The notes: generated from the sequence alone by a model not told the origin. DNA of 64,000 bases from Sediminibacillus albus (GCF_900101125.1 NZ_FNFL01000001.1:434001-498000); one strand, 5' to 3'; positions 29,020 through 38,269 are shown, numbered from the stretch's first letter. A program made the numbers and translations.

Positions 29020-30230
29020 TGCTGCTCATCCCTTATTTCTGTCCATATCATTTGATATAGTTGTCTGGCGATTTCAGTTTTTTCTGCCAAGTGGATTTCT
29101 TTTTCCGCTCCCTGGCGGCTGATAAAGGTGACAATATTTGTATCACTGCCAAAACCTGCACCTTCAGTCTTTATATTATTTACTACGATAGCATCTAAAT
29201 TTTTGGCTTCCAGCTTTTTTCTTCCATACTCCAAATGATTGATCGTTTCTGCAGCAAAGCCTACTAAATATTGACTATTTTTTCTTCTTCCCAGCTCTTC
29301 GAGTATATCCTTTGTTCTTTCCATTTCTATCGTCAGGCCATCCTGCTTTTTTTTCATTTTTTCTTCATAAACCGAAATCGGGCGATAGTCAGCAACTGCA
29401 GCTGCTTTGATGACAACATCCTGGTCATTATACCGACTGACCACTTCTTCGTACATCTGGTTCGCTGTTTCCACATCTATTCTGGTGACTCCGTCCGGTG
29501 TCTTCAAAGTAACAGGTCCGGAAACCAAGATGACTTCCGCCCCCAAACGAGAAGCTTCTGCGGCAAGAGCAAAGCCCATTTTTCCGGACGAGTGGTTCGT
29601 AAAATACCGGACTGGATCAACACTTTCTTTCGTGGGACCTGCCGAAATCAATATTTTTTTACCTGTCAAAAACTTTTCAGTCAAACCCCTGTTTAGATGT
29701 ACTTCTATTGCTTCCATGATTGTTTCTGGTTCTTCTAAGCGTCCTTTTCCTACATAACCGCATGCCAGCAAACCACTTCCCGGTTCTATAAATTTATACC
29801 CCCAGCCTTCCAGTCTTTTCATATTGGCTATGACAGCAGGGTGGGCATACATGTGCACATTCATTGCTGGCGCGATATATACGGAAGCTTCAGTAGCCAG
29901 GATACTAGTAGTTAGCATATCGTCACCAATACCGTTAGCGATTTTTCCTAAAAAATTAGCTGTAGCAGGGGCTACTAAAAATAAATCAGCCCAGTCAGCA
30001 AGATCAATATGGGCGATCTTAGCTGGGTCTTTCTCATCAAAGGTATCAGTGAATACTGGATTTCGGGATAAAGCTTGAAAAGTTAACGGCGAAACAAATT
30101 CAGCAGCACTTTTAGTCATGATCACTTTGACGTCAGCGCCCTGCTGTGTTAGCTTACTCGTCAAAGTACACGCCTTATAAGCCGCGATGCCTCCGGTAAC
30201 TCCTAAAACAATCTTTTTGCCTTTCAACAT
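29016..30230 (-). CDS. coaBC: Bifunctional CoaBC, coenzyme A biosynthesis
   Basis: A 404-residue fusion of phosphopantothenoylcysteine decarboxylase and phosphopantothenate-cysteine ligase. The FMN-binding CoaC half (1-180) has GVTGGIAAYKACTL and the catalytic His in AKIAHIDLADWADLFLVAPATANFLG. The CoaB half (from 190) has ISAGPTKE and FTNHSSGKMGFALAAEA near 210. The ATG at 30230 has AAGGGG upstream. It heads the run to thiN and is separated from rpoZ by a strong terminator. Confidence 0.96.
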   Translation of the reverse strand: MLKGKKIVLGVTGGIAAYKACTLTSKLTQQGADVKVIMTKSAAEFVSPLTFQALSRNPVFTDTFDEKDPAKIAHIDLADWADLFLVAPATANFLGKIANGIGDDMLTTSILATEASVYIAPAMNVHMYAHPAVIANMKRLEGWGYKFIEPGSGLLACGYVGKGRLEEPETIMEAIEVHLNRGLTEKFLTGKKILISAGPTKESVDPVRYFTNHSSGKMGFALAAEASRLGAEVILVSGPVTLKTPDGVTRIDVETANQMYEEVVSRYNDQDVVIKAAAVADYRPISVYEEKMKKKQDGLTIEMERTKDILEELGRRKNSQYLVGFAAETINHLEYGRKKLEAKNLDAIVVNNIKTEGAGFGSDTNIVTFISRQGAEKEIHLAEKTEIARQLYQMIWTEIRDEQQ

Positions 30231-30371
30231 ATTTGTTTCCCCTTTCCATGTTGCGGACAACGATCAATAATGTCTTATTTATAACATATAACTGGCCATT
30301 TATAGAAACAGTCGGGCTTGGTTTCAAATGGTTGTGATACAGTTTCGAGTCTCTATAGGTACACCTTAGAC

Positions 30372-30404
30372 AAAAGGAAGCCCTTGCTGAAAGCAGCAAG
30401 GGCT
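30372..30404 (-). terminator. Intrinsic terminator after rpoZ
   Basis: An eleven-pair stem AGCCCTTGCTG/CAGCAAGGGCT with a CTTT loop is followed by TCCTTTT on the minus strand. It marks the end of the yicC-remA-gmk-rpoZ transcript and implies a separate promoter for coaBC. Confidence 0.85.
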
Positions 30405-30449
30405 GTGTTTATTCTGAAATAAGAAGGAAATTTACCTAAGCAAAAGGGA

Positions 30450-30653
30450 TTATTCTTCACCCGGAGTAAATGTCAGTTTTTCACTTAAAATCTCTTCAAG
30501 AGCAATGCCTACATATTTATGAGAGTTTGGATTATCAATCATATAATTTTTTGTTTCCTGCATTTGCCTTGCGCGGCGCGCAGATAATGTTACCAACGTG
30601 TACTTTGAATTAATTTTTCCTTGCAATGCATCAATAGATGGTTCTAGCATCAT
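30450..30653 (-). CDS. rpoZ: RNA polymerase omega subunit
   Basis: A 67-residue protein with the omega pattern [20 protein letters not shown] and SARRARQMQ; omega helps assemble and stabilise RNA polymerase. Two ATGs are adjacent, the first overlapping the gmk stop by four bases (ATGA). The order gmk-rpoZ is the usual one. Confidence 0.96.
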   Translation of the reverse strand: MMLEPSIDALQGKINSKYTLVTLSARRARQMQETKNYMIDNPNSHKYVGIALEEILSEKLTFTPGEE

Positions 30654-31270
30654 CCCAACTCAGCCTCCAGTACTTTCTTATATTGTTTTGCAACACGTTC
30701 CCGTTTACAATGTTCACTTCTTACTATGGATTGGATTTTTGAAACTGCGGTATCAATCTGATCATTAACGACAACATAATCATATGCATCCATCATTTCA
30801 ATTTCCTTCTTAGCCTCTGTAAGCCTATTATTTACGATATCCTCTGTTTCAGTACCTCTATTTATAATTCTGTTTGCCAGTTCTTCCAAACTAGGTGGGA
30901 ACAAGAAGATGAACACACCTTGAGGAAAATTCTCTTTTACTTGCAGGGCACCCTGCACTTCAATTTCTAAAAAAACATCCTTGCCTGATTCCAATGTTTC
31001 TTCCACATACTCTTTGGGAGTACCATAGTAATTTCCGACATATTGGGCATATTCAAGCAATTTCTTCTCTTCTATCATACGTTCAAACTCTTCTTTAGAC
31101 TTATAAAAATAGTCAATTCCTTCGGTTTCGCCTTCCCTTTTTGCACGTGTCGTCATTGAAATCGAGTATTTCAATGCCGTATCTTTGTCAAAAAGAGCCT
31201 TTCTCACTGTACCTTTCCCTACACCCGACGGACCAGATAATACAAATAAAATCCCTTTCTCTTCAATCAA
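30650..31270 (-). CDS. gmk: Guanylate kinase
   Basis: A 206-residue enzyme phosphorylating GMP to GDP. The P-loop is [16 protein letters not shown] at residues 10-25, with [19 protein letters not shown] (GMP site) near 38 and [12 protein letters not shown] near 100. The start is a TTG at 31270, with AGGAGG eight bases upstream; no ATG is available nearby. It lies 16 bases after remA, the common order. Confidence 0.96.
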   Translation of the reverse strand: MIEEKGILFVLSGPSGVGKGTVRKALFDKDTALKYSISMTTRAKREGETEGIDYFYKSKEEFERMIEEKKLLEYAQYVGNYYGTPKEYVEETLESGKDVFLEIEVQGALQVKENFPQGVFIFLFPPSLEELANRIINRGTETEDIVNNRLTEAKKEIEMMDAYDYVVVNDQIDTAVSKIQSIVRSEHCKRERVAKQYKKVLEAELG

Positions 31271-31286
31271 ATTACTTTCCTCCTAG

Positions 31287-31547
31287 CTATTCATCCGAAA
31301 TCTCATCATGGCTGATCACTCGCTGCCCAACCGTTTCAGGCTGTACGGCAGACAATACCACGTGGTCGCTGTCTGTGATAATGACTGCCCTCGTACGACG
31401 CCCGTATGTAGCATCTACTAATTTATTATTGTCACGTGCCACAGTTATAATCCGTTTAATTGGTGCTGACTCTGGTGAAACAATAGAAATAATCCTATTT
31501 GCAGACACCACATTGCCAAAACCTATGTTAATTAATCTCAAGCTCAA
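31287..31547 (-). CDS. remA: RemA, biofilm matrix regulator (DUF370)
   Basis: An 86-residue protein with the RemA/YlzA pattern [30 protein letters not shown] and [12 protein letters not shown]. In B. subtilis RemA is a DNA-binding activator of biofilm matrix and osmoprotectant genes. The family start falls at a TTG at 31547 with GGGGGAG six bases upstream; an in-frame ATG 16 codons earlier would add residues not seen in the family. It lies between yicC and gmk, as in other Bacilli. Confidence 0.92.
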   Translation of the reverse strand: MSLRLINIGFGNVVSANRIISIVSPESAPIKRIITVARDNNKLVDATYGRRTRAVIITDSDHVVLSAVQPETVGQRVISHDEISDE

Positions 31548-31634
31548 AATGTGCTCCCCCTTTTGCGATGACTGTTTTTTTGCCCAGTCTACCATTATTT
31601 ATATTATATCGGCAATGTTCATTAAAACACAATC

Positions 31635-32516
31635 TTATTCGATGTTTTGCACTTGTTCTTTAATCTTTTCTATTTCACTTTTCAAACCTACGACCCATTC
31701 GCTAATTTGAATATCGTTTGATTTAGAGCCGATTGTGTTCGCTTCCCGAAGCATCTCCTGCAGGATAAAATCCATCTTTCTTCCGACCGCCTCGTTTAGC
31801 TGAATCGTTTTACTAAACTGATTTGCATGGCTGTCAAGCCGGGTAACTTCTTCTGTTATATCCCCCTTTTCAGCCAGAATAGCCGCTTCCTGAATCATCC
31901 GGGATTCATCGTTTATTCCGTTATCCTGCAAGTATTCCTGTAGTCGGTTCACAATTCTATCCCGATATTCCATTATAACAATCTCTCTTCGTTCTCCCAA
32001 CCATTTTGCAATATTTCTAATATAATCGATGCGCTTCAGCATATCGTTTGCCAGTTCACTTCCTTCTTTCCTGCGCATCTCATATACTTGACAACAGGTG
32101 CTGTCCACCCCATCAATGATAGCCGCCGCTAGTTCGTCCTGACTATGTTCCTGTTCCTGAACGTTAAATATATCCTCGATTCCCGTTATCATTTCCAGAG
32201 GGATATTGCCTTGTAAATCATAACGGTTCTTGATTGTACTTAAATGCTCTATGTATTGGTCCATTAATGTCCAGTCAACTGTAAGGCTTCGTTTGACTAG
32301 ACCGCCCCCTTCAATATTGATAAACACTTCTACCCGCCCCCGTTGGAAGTAGGACTTGATTGTCCTCTTTATTTTTTCTTCCAAAAATAACAGCGACCGG
32401 GGCATTTTAGCAGATATATCCAAGAACCGATGATTGACACTGCGTATCTCCACAGTAACGGCCGTCTCACCTATGGTAGTTATCTCTCTTCCATAACCCG
32501 TCATGCTCCATACCAT
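31635..32516 (-). CDS. YicC family endoribonuclease (YloC)
   Basis: A 293-residue protein opening MVWSMTGYGREI and ending in the DUF1732 region with GRKMDFILQEMLREANTIGSK, the family signature. YicC-type proteins have been described as endoribonucleases in E. coli; the Bacillus relative is YloC. The middle is helical and charged. It starts the yicC-remA-gmk-rpoZ set. A second ATG at codon 5 could be the true start, but homologues usually begin MV-SMTG. Confidence 0.9.
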   Translation of the reverse strand: MVWSMTGYGREITTIGETAVTVEIRSVNHRFLDISAKMPRSLLFLEEKIKRTIKSYFQRGRVEVFINIEGGGLVKRSLTVDWTLMDQYIEHLSTIKNRYDLQGNIPLEMITGIEDIFNVQEQEHSQDELAAAIIDGVDSTCCQVYEMRRKEGSELANDMLKRIDYIRNIAKWLGERREIVIMEYRDRIVNRLQEYLQDNGINDESRMIQEAAILAEKGDITEEVTRLDSHANQFSKTIQLNEAVGRKMDFILQEMLREANTIGSKSNDIQISEWVVGLKSEIEKIKEQVQNIE

Positions 32517-32685
32517 CTATATCCCATCCCATTGTTAAATTGTGCTGAAGTTTCCCTCTTTAAAGCTTTAATTACCAGTGTTAAAGAAAAGTTTACCACC
32601 TTTATCATAACAAAAAATAATTTAGATGCCTATTTAGACAGCAGCTGAATGATGATGAGAAAACGTTTTAAACAGTTGCCAGACT

Positions 32686-32721
32686 AAAAAAGGCCCAATA
32701 GCAGCTAATGCGGGCCTTTTT
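32686..32721. terminator. Terminator after the calcium ATPase gene
   Basis: AAAAAGGCCC and GGGCCTTTTTT form a stem around a 15-base spacer, four bases past the ATPase stop, with a T-run on the minus strand (a shorter one on plus). The remaining 165 bases up to yicC show no further gene; the yicC promoter should be there but is not clear. Confidence 0.85.
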
Positions 32722-32725
32722 ATCA

Positions 32726-35371
32726 TTATTTTTTTGTAAAGCCAAATAAAACGGTTGGTATCGCCGCAAGAGCCAAAATAAAAGTCCAATCTTTGAATTG
32801 CAAATCCGTTGTATGGAAAACTTCCTGGAGCGGCTCGAAATATAAAACCACTAATAAGAGCAGGACGGATGAAATGACAGCAGCTACTAAATAAAGGTTT
32901 TGAAACGGGTTTCTAGAAAAAACGGATTTTTCCGAGCGGCAGTCGAACACATGGATAAGCTGTGCCATTACCAGCGTAGTAAAAGCGACGGTTTGCGCGT
33001 AACGGAGCTGGTCAGGATCTCCTTGATAAGCTGTCACAAAAGCTGCCAGTGTCACTAGGCCAATCATTAAGCCTCTACTTACTATTTTAAACCCTAGCCC
33101 TCTAGAGAAAATACCTTCCTTAGGGCTTCTCGGCTTTCTTTTCATAACATCCTGTTCTGCCTGGTCAAGTCCTAAAGCCATTGCCGGCAGACCGTCAGTG
33201 ACCAAATTGACCCATAATATTTGAACGGGGATCAGCGGCAGCGGTAATGCCAGCAGCATGGCAAACAGCATAACCAGAATTTCTCCTACATTGGAAGCAA
33301 GCAAATAACGAATAAACTTTCTTATGTTTTCATAAATATTTCTGCCTTCTTTTATCGCTGACTTAATCGTTGCAAAATTGTCATCAAGCAAAACTAGGGA
33401 AGATGCCTCTTTTGCCACATCTGTACCGCTGTTTCCCATACTGATGCCAATATCACTTGCCTTAATTGCAGGAGCATCATTCACACCATCGCCTGTCATT
33501 GCTACGATATGGCCTTTTCTTTGAAAGGCTTTAACAATTTTTAGTTTGTGTTCCGGGGTAACGCGAGCAAACACATAGACATCCTCGATCATATTACTTA
33601 ACTGTTCTTCCGTCATATTGCTAAGCTGATGTCCTTCCAAGACCTGTCCGTCTTTTGGCATCAGGTTCAGATCTTTTGCAATAGCTTGGGCAGTGATGGA
33701 ATGGTCACCTGTAATCATCACGGTTTTTATCCCGGCACTTCTGCATTCAGCAATCGCTGTCTTCACTTCTTTTCTTGGCGGATCGATCATGCCTGTGATA
33801 CCTAGAAAAGTTAAATCCTTTTCAAGGAAAAAATCGTCAGGAACAGCCCCCGATGGTACTGCTTTAATACCAATAGCAATTGTCCGCAGCGCATTTCCGG
33901 CCATTCGGTTAATTGCCTGTTCGATCTGTTTTTGGTCATTTGCTTTCATTGCTCTTCTCTCATGATCGACTAAAAAGGTTGTTCTTGATAATAATACGTC
34001 AGGCGCTCCTTTAGTAATTGCAAACCGGTTTTTATTTTTATCTTCTACTAGTACAGTCATCCGTTTTCTATCAGAGTCAAAGGGTATTTCTTTGATGATT
34101 TTAAACTGATTTGTTTCGGCTGTAGTTATCCCGGCTTTTCGTGCGGCAACCAGTATAGCCCCTTCGGTAGGATCACCATCGACTAACCATCTGCCTTTTT
34201 TCTGTTCAAGTGAAGCGTGGTTGCACAATGCGCCGTATAATAACATAGCTTTCAGGTTGTCAGGGACAATTTCCTGACCCCCTTGGAAGAAGGAGCCTTT
34301 CGTATCATATCCTTCACCAGTAACGGAAAAAGCAGCTGATGGTGTATAGATCTCTTTTACAGTCATTTGGTTTTCAGTCATTGTCCCTGTCTTGTCAGAG
34401 CAAATAACCGAGGCACTGCCAAGAGTCTCAACCGCTGACAACTTTCTTACAATCGCTTTTCTTTTAATCATCCTTTGAACGCCAAGCGACAATGCTACAG
34501 TAACAATCGCAGGGAGTCCTTCAGGAATGGCAGCTACCGCAAGAGAAACTCCGGCCAAAAACATCTGATAGAGGGGATGCCCTTGATATACACCAACCAA
34601 CACAACAAACAAGGTCAATAACAATGCGATGATAATCAGCAGTTTGCCTAGCTCTGCCAGCTTTTTTTCCAGAGGAGTTGCCATATGGTCGGTTTTGACC
34701 AGAAGCGATGCAATTTGCCCCATAGCGGTATTCATACCTGTTCCTACTACTATCCCTTCACCGCTGCCTCTACTTGCTAAAGTTCCCATAAAAACCATAT
34801 TCTTTTGATCCTGTGCTTCCAAATGCTCCTGTTGCAGCGGTAAAGCATGTTTTGCTACTGGCAAAGATTCTCCTGTTAATGCAGACTCTTCCATTTCCAA
34901 GCTGCTAACCTTGCTAAGTCTTATATCTGCTGGCACTCTATCACCGCTGGAAATTTTGATAATATCTCCAGCCACCACCTCTTTGGAAGGGATCTTCATC
35001 CATTGGCCTTCCCTTTTCACATGGGCAAGCGGGGCGGACAGTTCTTTTAATTTCGCGAGAGATTTCTCTGCTTTCTGTTCCTGGAAAAAACCGATCAAAC
35101 CATTAATTAACACAATGACCATAATAGCAATAGCGTCAATATACTCTCCTAATAAGCCTGACACAAGAGTTGCAGCCAATAAAATCAATACCATGAAATC
35201 TTGGAATTGCTTTAAAAATACCAGCCATAAAGAAGTGTGTTTTTCATCTTCTAATACATTCGCTCCAAATCTCTTTCTTCTATTGTCAGCTTCTTGTAAT
35301 GTCATCCCCTGTTTCGGATTTACACCAAGCTTTTGCTCGACTTCTTCTGTCTTCAAATGGTACCATCTCAC
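32726..35371 (-). CDS. P-type cation-transporting ATPase, calcium type (YloB)
   Basis: An 881-residue P2A-type ATPase like B. subtilis YloB, a calcium pump. It has an N-terminal cation-ATPase domain (1-70), TM pairs near 50-95 and 240-290, the ion-binding PEGLP near 280, the phosphorylated Asp in CSDKTGTMTENQMTVKE near 325, and the hinge TGDGVNDAPAIKASDIGISMG near 590. Six C-terminal helices follow, with the second ion site in NLVTDGLPAMALG. The start is a GTG at 35371 with GGAGG nine bases upstream. It is divergent from rqcH, with 90 bases between start codons. Confidence 0.93.
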   Translation of the reverse strand: MRWYHLKTEEVEQKLGVNPKQGMTLQEADNRRKRFGANVLEDEKHTSLWLVFLKQFQDFMVLILLAATLVSGLLGEYIDAIAIMVIVLINGLIGFFQEQKAEKSLAKLKELSAPLAHVKREGQWMKIPSKEVVAGDIIKISSGDRVPADIRLSKVSSLEMEESALTGESLPVAKHALPLQQEHLEAQDQKNMVFMGTLASRGSGEGIVVGTGMNTAMGQIASLLVKTDHMATPLEKKLAELGKLLIIIALLLTLFVVLVGVYQGHPLYQMFLAGVSLAVAAIPEGLPAIVTVALSLGVQRMIKRKAIVRKLSAVETLGSASVICSDKTGTMTENQMTVKEIYTPSAAFSVTGEGYDTKGSFFQGGQEIVPDNLKAMLLYGALCNHASLEQKKGRWLVDGDPTEGAILVAARKAGITTAETNQFKIIKEIPFDSDRKRMTVLVEDKNKNRFAITKGAPDVLLSRTTFLVDHERRAMKANDQKQIEQAINRMAGNALRTIAIGIKAVPSGAVPDDFFLEKDLTFLGITGMIDPPRKEVKTAIAECRSAGIKTVMITGDHSITAQAIAKDLNLMPKDGQVLEGHQLSNMTEEQLSNMIEDVYVFARVTPEHKLKIVKAFQRKGHIVAMTGDGVNDAPAIKASDIGISMGNSGTDVAKEASSLVLLDDNFATIKSAIKEGRNIYENIRKFIRYLLASNVGEILVMLFAMLLALPLPLIPVQILWVNLVTDGLPAMALGLDQAEQDVMKRKPRSPKEGIFSRGLGFKIVSRGLMIGLVTLAAFVTAYQGDPDQLRYAQTVAFTTLVMAQLIHVFDCRSEKSVFSRNPFQNLYLVAAVISSVLLLLVVLYFEPLQEVFHTTDLQFKDWTFILALAAIPTVLFGFTKK

Positions 35372-35413
35372 AATAGCATTCCTCCAAGTCCATTTCTATC
35401 TGTTGTATATCTA

Positions 35414-35442
35414 TTCAGACTCGTCCAAAAAAATGCTATAAT
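35414..35442 (+). promoter_or_regulatory. rqcH promoter
   Basis: TTCAGA (35414-35419) and TATAAT (35437-35442) are 17 bases apart, and TGC precedes the -10 to make an extended element. The start codon is 20 bases past the -10. Confidence 0.75.
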
Positions 35443-35461
35443 TACGAAACGAGGTGATCCC

Positions 35462-37177
35462 ATGGCATTTGACGGTATAGTCACCCGAGCTGCCGTACAT
35501 GAACTTAATCAGGAATTGGCAGCAGGTCGGCTACTTAAAATTTACCAACCAACAGAAACGGAACTGATTTTTACAATTAGAAGCCAAGGATCTAATAAAT
35601 CTTTACTTCTATCCGCCCATCCAAGTTATGCGCGCTTTCATCTAACCAATGATACCTATCATAATCCGAAAACTCCCCCAATGTTTTGTATGTTGTTAAG
35701 AAAACATTTAGTTGGCGGCTTTGTGGAAGAAATAACACAGCATGAAAATGAACGAATCGCTATGTTTCATATCAGGGGAAAAAATGAAATCGGAGATGAA
35801 ACAGAAAAAACGTTGATCATAGAAGTGATGGGTAAACACAGCAACATTTTATTAGTCGATAAGGAAAAGGGATATATCCAGGATAGTATCAAACACGTTC
35901 CTCCTGCTCAAAACCGCTATCGGACGATTCTGCCAGGGAACGAATATATACTGCCGCCTGATCAAGGGAAAACAAATCCTTTCTCCATTGATCCTGAAGG
36001 GTTTATTACCAAACTTGACTTTAACGCGGGAAAACTTGACAAACAAATTGTCGATAAATTCATGGGTTTTTCTCCATTGATTGCTAAAGAACTTGTCCAT
36101 AAAGCCAGGCTTGGCACGAGTGATACCTATAAAGACACTTTTGCCAACCTCCAATCTGAACTGCTGGATCACAAGTATGATCCAGTAATTTTCACTGGCG
36201 GTAAAGAGGACTTCTATGTAATGGGGCTGTCTTCGAAGTCAGAGGATAGCCACAGGTATTCATCGATCAGCAAGATGCTGGACACTTATTATTCTGGCAA
36301 GGCGGAACGTGATCGGGTCAAGCAGCAGGCGGGCGATTTGCTTCGCTTTTTGAAAAACGAGCGTGATAAAAATATCCGCAAAATTAAAAAACATCAACAA
36401 ACGTTAAAAAAAGCAGAAAAGGCTGATCACTACCAGCGTATGGGCGAGCTTCTTACAGCAAATATGCATACAGTCAAGCACGGAGACCAAAATGTACGGG
36501 TAGTTGATTACTATGATCCGAACCAGCAGGAAATCACCATCGAGTTAAATCCTAATAAAACACCGAGCGAAAATGCCCAGAGCTTTTTTAAGACTTATCA
36601 AAAATTAAAGAAATCAAAACAGATTGTTGTTGAAGAAATAACGAAAGCTGAACAGGAAATTAATTATTTAGATGAACTGATTCAGCAGATTGCTGGCGCA
36701 AGAGAAAAGGATATCGAAGAAATCCGGCAGGAATTAAGAGAAGAAGGCTATCTGAAAGCTAAATCGACTCACAAGAAAAAGAATAAACAGCCAAACAAGC
36801 CCGAGCCTGAACCGTTTTATGCTTCAGACGGCACGTTGATTTTTGTAGGCAAAAACAATAAACAAAATGAATACTTGACAAACCGTTTGGCTGCTCGCGA
36901 TGACATATGGCTCCATACCAAAGATATACCTGGATCACACGTTGTTATCAGGGATAGAAATCCAAGCGAGCAAACGTTGCTAGAAGCAGCTCAGTTAGCT
37001 GCCAATTTCAGCAAGTCAAAAAACTCTTCTTCTGTTCCAGTTGATTATACACTTATCCGTCATGTTAAAAAGCCTAATGGAGCAAAACCCGGCTTTGTAA
37101 CATATGATCATCAAAAAACATTGTTTGTTACACCGGAAGCTGCTGCTGTAGAAAAGCTAAAACAAAAACCGGAGTAA
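35462..37177 (+). CDS. rqcH: RqcH, ribosome-associated quality control factor (NFACT family)
   Basis: A 571-residue NFACT protein (B. subtilis YloA). RqcH binds stalled 50S-peptidyl-tRNA complexes and adds alanine tails that mark the chain for degradation. The NFACT-N domain opens MAFDGIVTRAAVHELNQEL, with helix-hairpin-helix-like segments to about 250. Long coiled coils run at about 290-450 (KNERDKNIRKIKKHQQTLKK). The C-terminal NFACT-R domain has DGTLIFVGKNNKQNEYLT and DDIWLHTKDIPGSHVVI near 470-500. The ATG at 35462 follows GAGGTGA. It is the only large plus-strand gene here. Confidence 0.94.
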   Translation: MAFDGIVTRAAVHELNQELAAGRLLKIYQPTETELIFTIRSQGSNKSLLLSAHPSYARFHLTNDTYHNPKTPPMFCMLLRKHLVGGFVEEITQHENERIAMFHIRGKNEIGDETEKTLIIEVMGKHSNILLVDKEKGYIQDSIKHVPPAQNRYRTILPGNEYILPPDQGKTNPFSIDPEGFITKLDFNAGKLDKQIVDKFMGFSPLIAKELVHKARLGTSDTYKDTFANLQSELLDHKYDPVIFTGGKEDFYVMGLSSKSEDSHRYSSISKMLDTYYSGKAERDRVKQQAGDLLRFLKNERDKNIRKIKKHQQTLKKAEKADHYQRMGELLTANMHTVKHGDQNVRVVDYYDPNQQEITIELNPNKTPSENAQSFFKTYQKLKKSKQIVVEEITKAEQEINYLDELIQQIAGAREKDIEEIRQELREEGYLKAKSTHKKKNKQPNKPEPEPFYASDGTLIFVGKNNKQNEYLTNRLAARDDIWLHTKDIPGSHVVIRDRNPSEQTLLEAAQLAANFSKSKNSSSVPVDYTLIRHVKKPNGAKPGFVTYDHQKTLFVTPEAAAVEKLKQKPE

Positions 37178-37232
37178 TTACCCCCTTAGGATGCCAAACC
37201 ATGCGACTGAGGAGATATTATATTTCGTAAAT

Positions 37233-37263
37233 AAAAGGAGCAGCCCTTCGGACTGCTCCTTTT
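37233..37263. terminator. Bidirectional terminator between rqcH and the YtxH-like gene
   Basis: GGAGCAG/CTGCTCC forms a seven-pair stem with further inner pairs around a TTC loop, flanked by AAAA on the left and TTTT on the right. It serves the converging rqcH (plus) and the YtxH-like gene (minus). Confidence 0.87.
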
Positions 37264-37281
37264 CACATGTTTTATTTTTGC

Positions 37282-37707
37282 TTAATGCGGTTGGTTGTAA
37301 GACTGGTTTCCGGAACCATTTCCATTAACTAATTCTTCTTTCGCATCTTTAACTTTGCTTCCTACTTCCTTTGCAGTAGAAACAGCTTCCTGTGTATCTG
37401 CTTGCACGTCTTTCATTTCCTCCCGCAAATCGCCATTTGCTTTACTGTATAATTCTTGAACACTATTTGCTGCATCTTTTAATACTTCGGATGCCGATTT
37501 AATTCTTTCCATCAATTGATCTTTGGTTTCACTTGGATTTTCCTTTACATCATTAGCAAGACTGGATACGGAATCTTTCATTCCACTGACATTATTCTTT
37601 ACATTTGATCTTGTGTTAGAGTTAAGCATAGCAATTGCTGCACCAGCTAGTGCACCAGCCGCCATTCCTACAACTAATTTACTTCCGCCTTGTTGCTGCG
37701 TTTCCAT
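37282..37707 (-). CDS. YtxH-like small protein
   Basis: A 141-residue protein. A short Gly/Ala-rich hydrophobic segment at residues 10-28 (KLVVGMAAGALAGAAIAML) is followed by a long, highly charged helical part rich in Lys, Asp, Glu, Ser and Ala, and a polar tail of Gly, Asn and Gln. This is the layout of YtxH-domain general-stress proteins; I recognise no closer relative and do not assign a function. The ATG at 37707 follows AAGGGAG; a GTG three codons earlier is too close to the site. It stands alone between two terminator/spacer regions. I saw no good sigma-B promoter upstream. Confidence 0.7.
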   Translation of the reverse strand: METQQQGGSKLVVGMAAGALAGAAIAMLNSNTRSNVKNNVSGMKDSVSSLANDVKENPSETKDQLMERIKSASEVLKDAANSVQELYSKANGDLREEMKDVQADTQEAVSTAKEVGSKVKDAKEELVNGNGSGNQSYNQPH

Positions 37708-37926
37708 ATTTGTCACTCCCTTTGTTATTCTGGATAGTTTTTATCAAATAATTATCTTTACATAATTACTTGTACCACCTTCTCGGGACGACTAAACAAA
37801 TAAATGAATAAATGGATCGGGACTCATGCTGTTTCCACTGGAGTCTATGTATTCTGCCTGCGCTGATACGGCTGTTCTCACTTTCTTGCATGATGACCGC
37901 GATCTCAAGTAAACCATAAGCATCTG
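37708..37926. other. Spacer upstream of the YtxH-like gene
   Basis: No gene is supported here. A 60-codon minus-strand reading frame exists at 37766-37948, but it has no ribosome-binding site and odd composition, so I treat it as non-coding. It may be part of the repeat-bearing spacer that follows. The promoter of the YtxH-like gene should lie here; I could not identify it. Confidence 0.5.
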
Positions 37927-37947
37927 TGTACTGCTGAAAACAGTACA
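37927..37947. repeat. Short perfect hairpin
   Basis: TGTACTG and CAGTACA form a perfect seven-base inverted repeat around a seven-base loop. There is no T-run, so it is not a terminator. It sits eleven bases before the structured repeat. Confidence 0.6.
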
Positions 37948-37957
37948 CTGACTTTCA

Positions 37958-38069
37958 GTGGAGGAAATCCACGGAGACTCCTGCGGGAGGAAAGGCCTCG
38001 GTGAGACCCGCAGAGCGCAAGCTCGAGGAGGCTCACCAACCGCCCGCGGAAAGCGTAGTGTATTTCCGC
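37958..38069. repeat. Structured intergenic repeat element
   Basis: About 112 bases of GC-rich sequence form a chain of hairpins: GTGGA/TCCAC (37958-37972), CTGCGGG/CCCGCAG (37981-38013), GAGC-GCAA-GCTC with a GNRA-type loop (38013-38024), GGTGAG/CTCACC (38000-38037) and GCGGAAA/TTTCCGC (38046-38069). Some of these are alternatives to each other. The sequence style (CTCCTGCGGGA ... CGCCCGCGGAAAGCG) resembles an intergenic repeat I recall from many Bacillaceae genomes. Nothing in it codes for protein. Confidence 0.7.
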
Positions 38070-38090
38070 AGCGCCGTACTAGCGCTTATC

Positions 38091-38269
38091 CAATACTATC
38101 AAGAAAATTACCTACTGTTACATCGCCATTTATATCCACTGCGTATTCAATCGAATGCTTGAAGATAGCCTGGTGAAACTTCATATGCTATTATCGTTCG
38201 GTTTTTGCAAGTGGAGGTATGTTATGTCCCAACCTCTCGTACCTGAATTACCATTGAGTCTGTGTTTTT
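38091..38269. other. Spacer downstream of pyrE
   Basis: No gene and no convincing terminator are visible, although the ten-gene pyr transcript should end here. A 20-codon plus-strand frame at 38224 has an upstream GGAGG but runs into the pyrE end and is not supported. Confidence 0.45.

Noticed and set aside
32517-32685. Spacer between yicC and the calcium ATPase terminator
   Set aside because: I looked for a small gene or RNA and saw no binding site with a frame and no stable structure apart from the terminator.
37740-37800. Possible sigma-B promoter ahead of the YtxH-like gene (GTTTAG ... GGTGGT)
   Set aside because: The -10 does not match GGGTAT-type sites and the spacing is uncertain.
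37766-37948. 60-codon minus-strand frame upstream of the YtxH-like gene
   Set aside because: It has no ribosome-binding site, unusual composition, and overlaps the hairpin next to a repeat. It is more likely non-coding repeat sequence.
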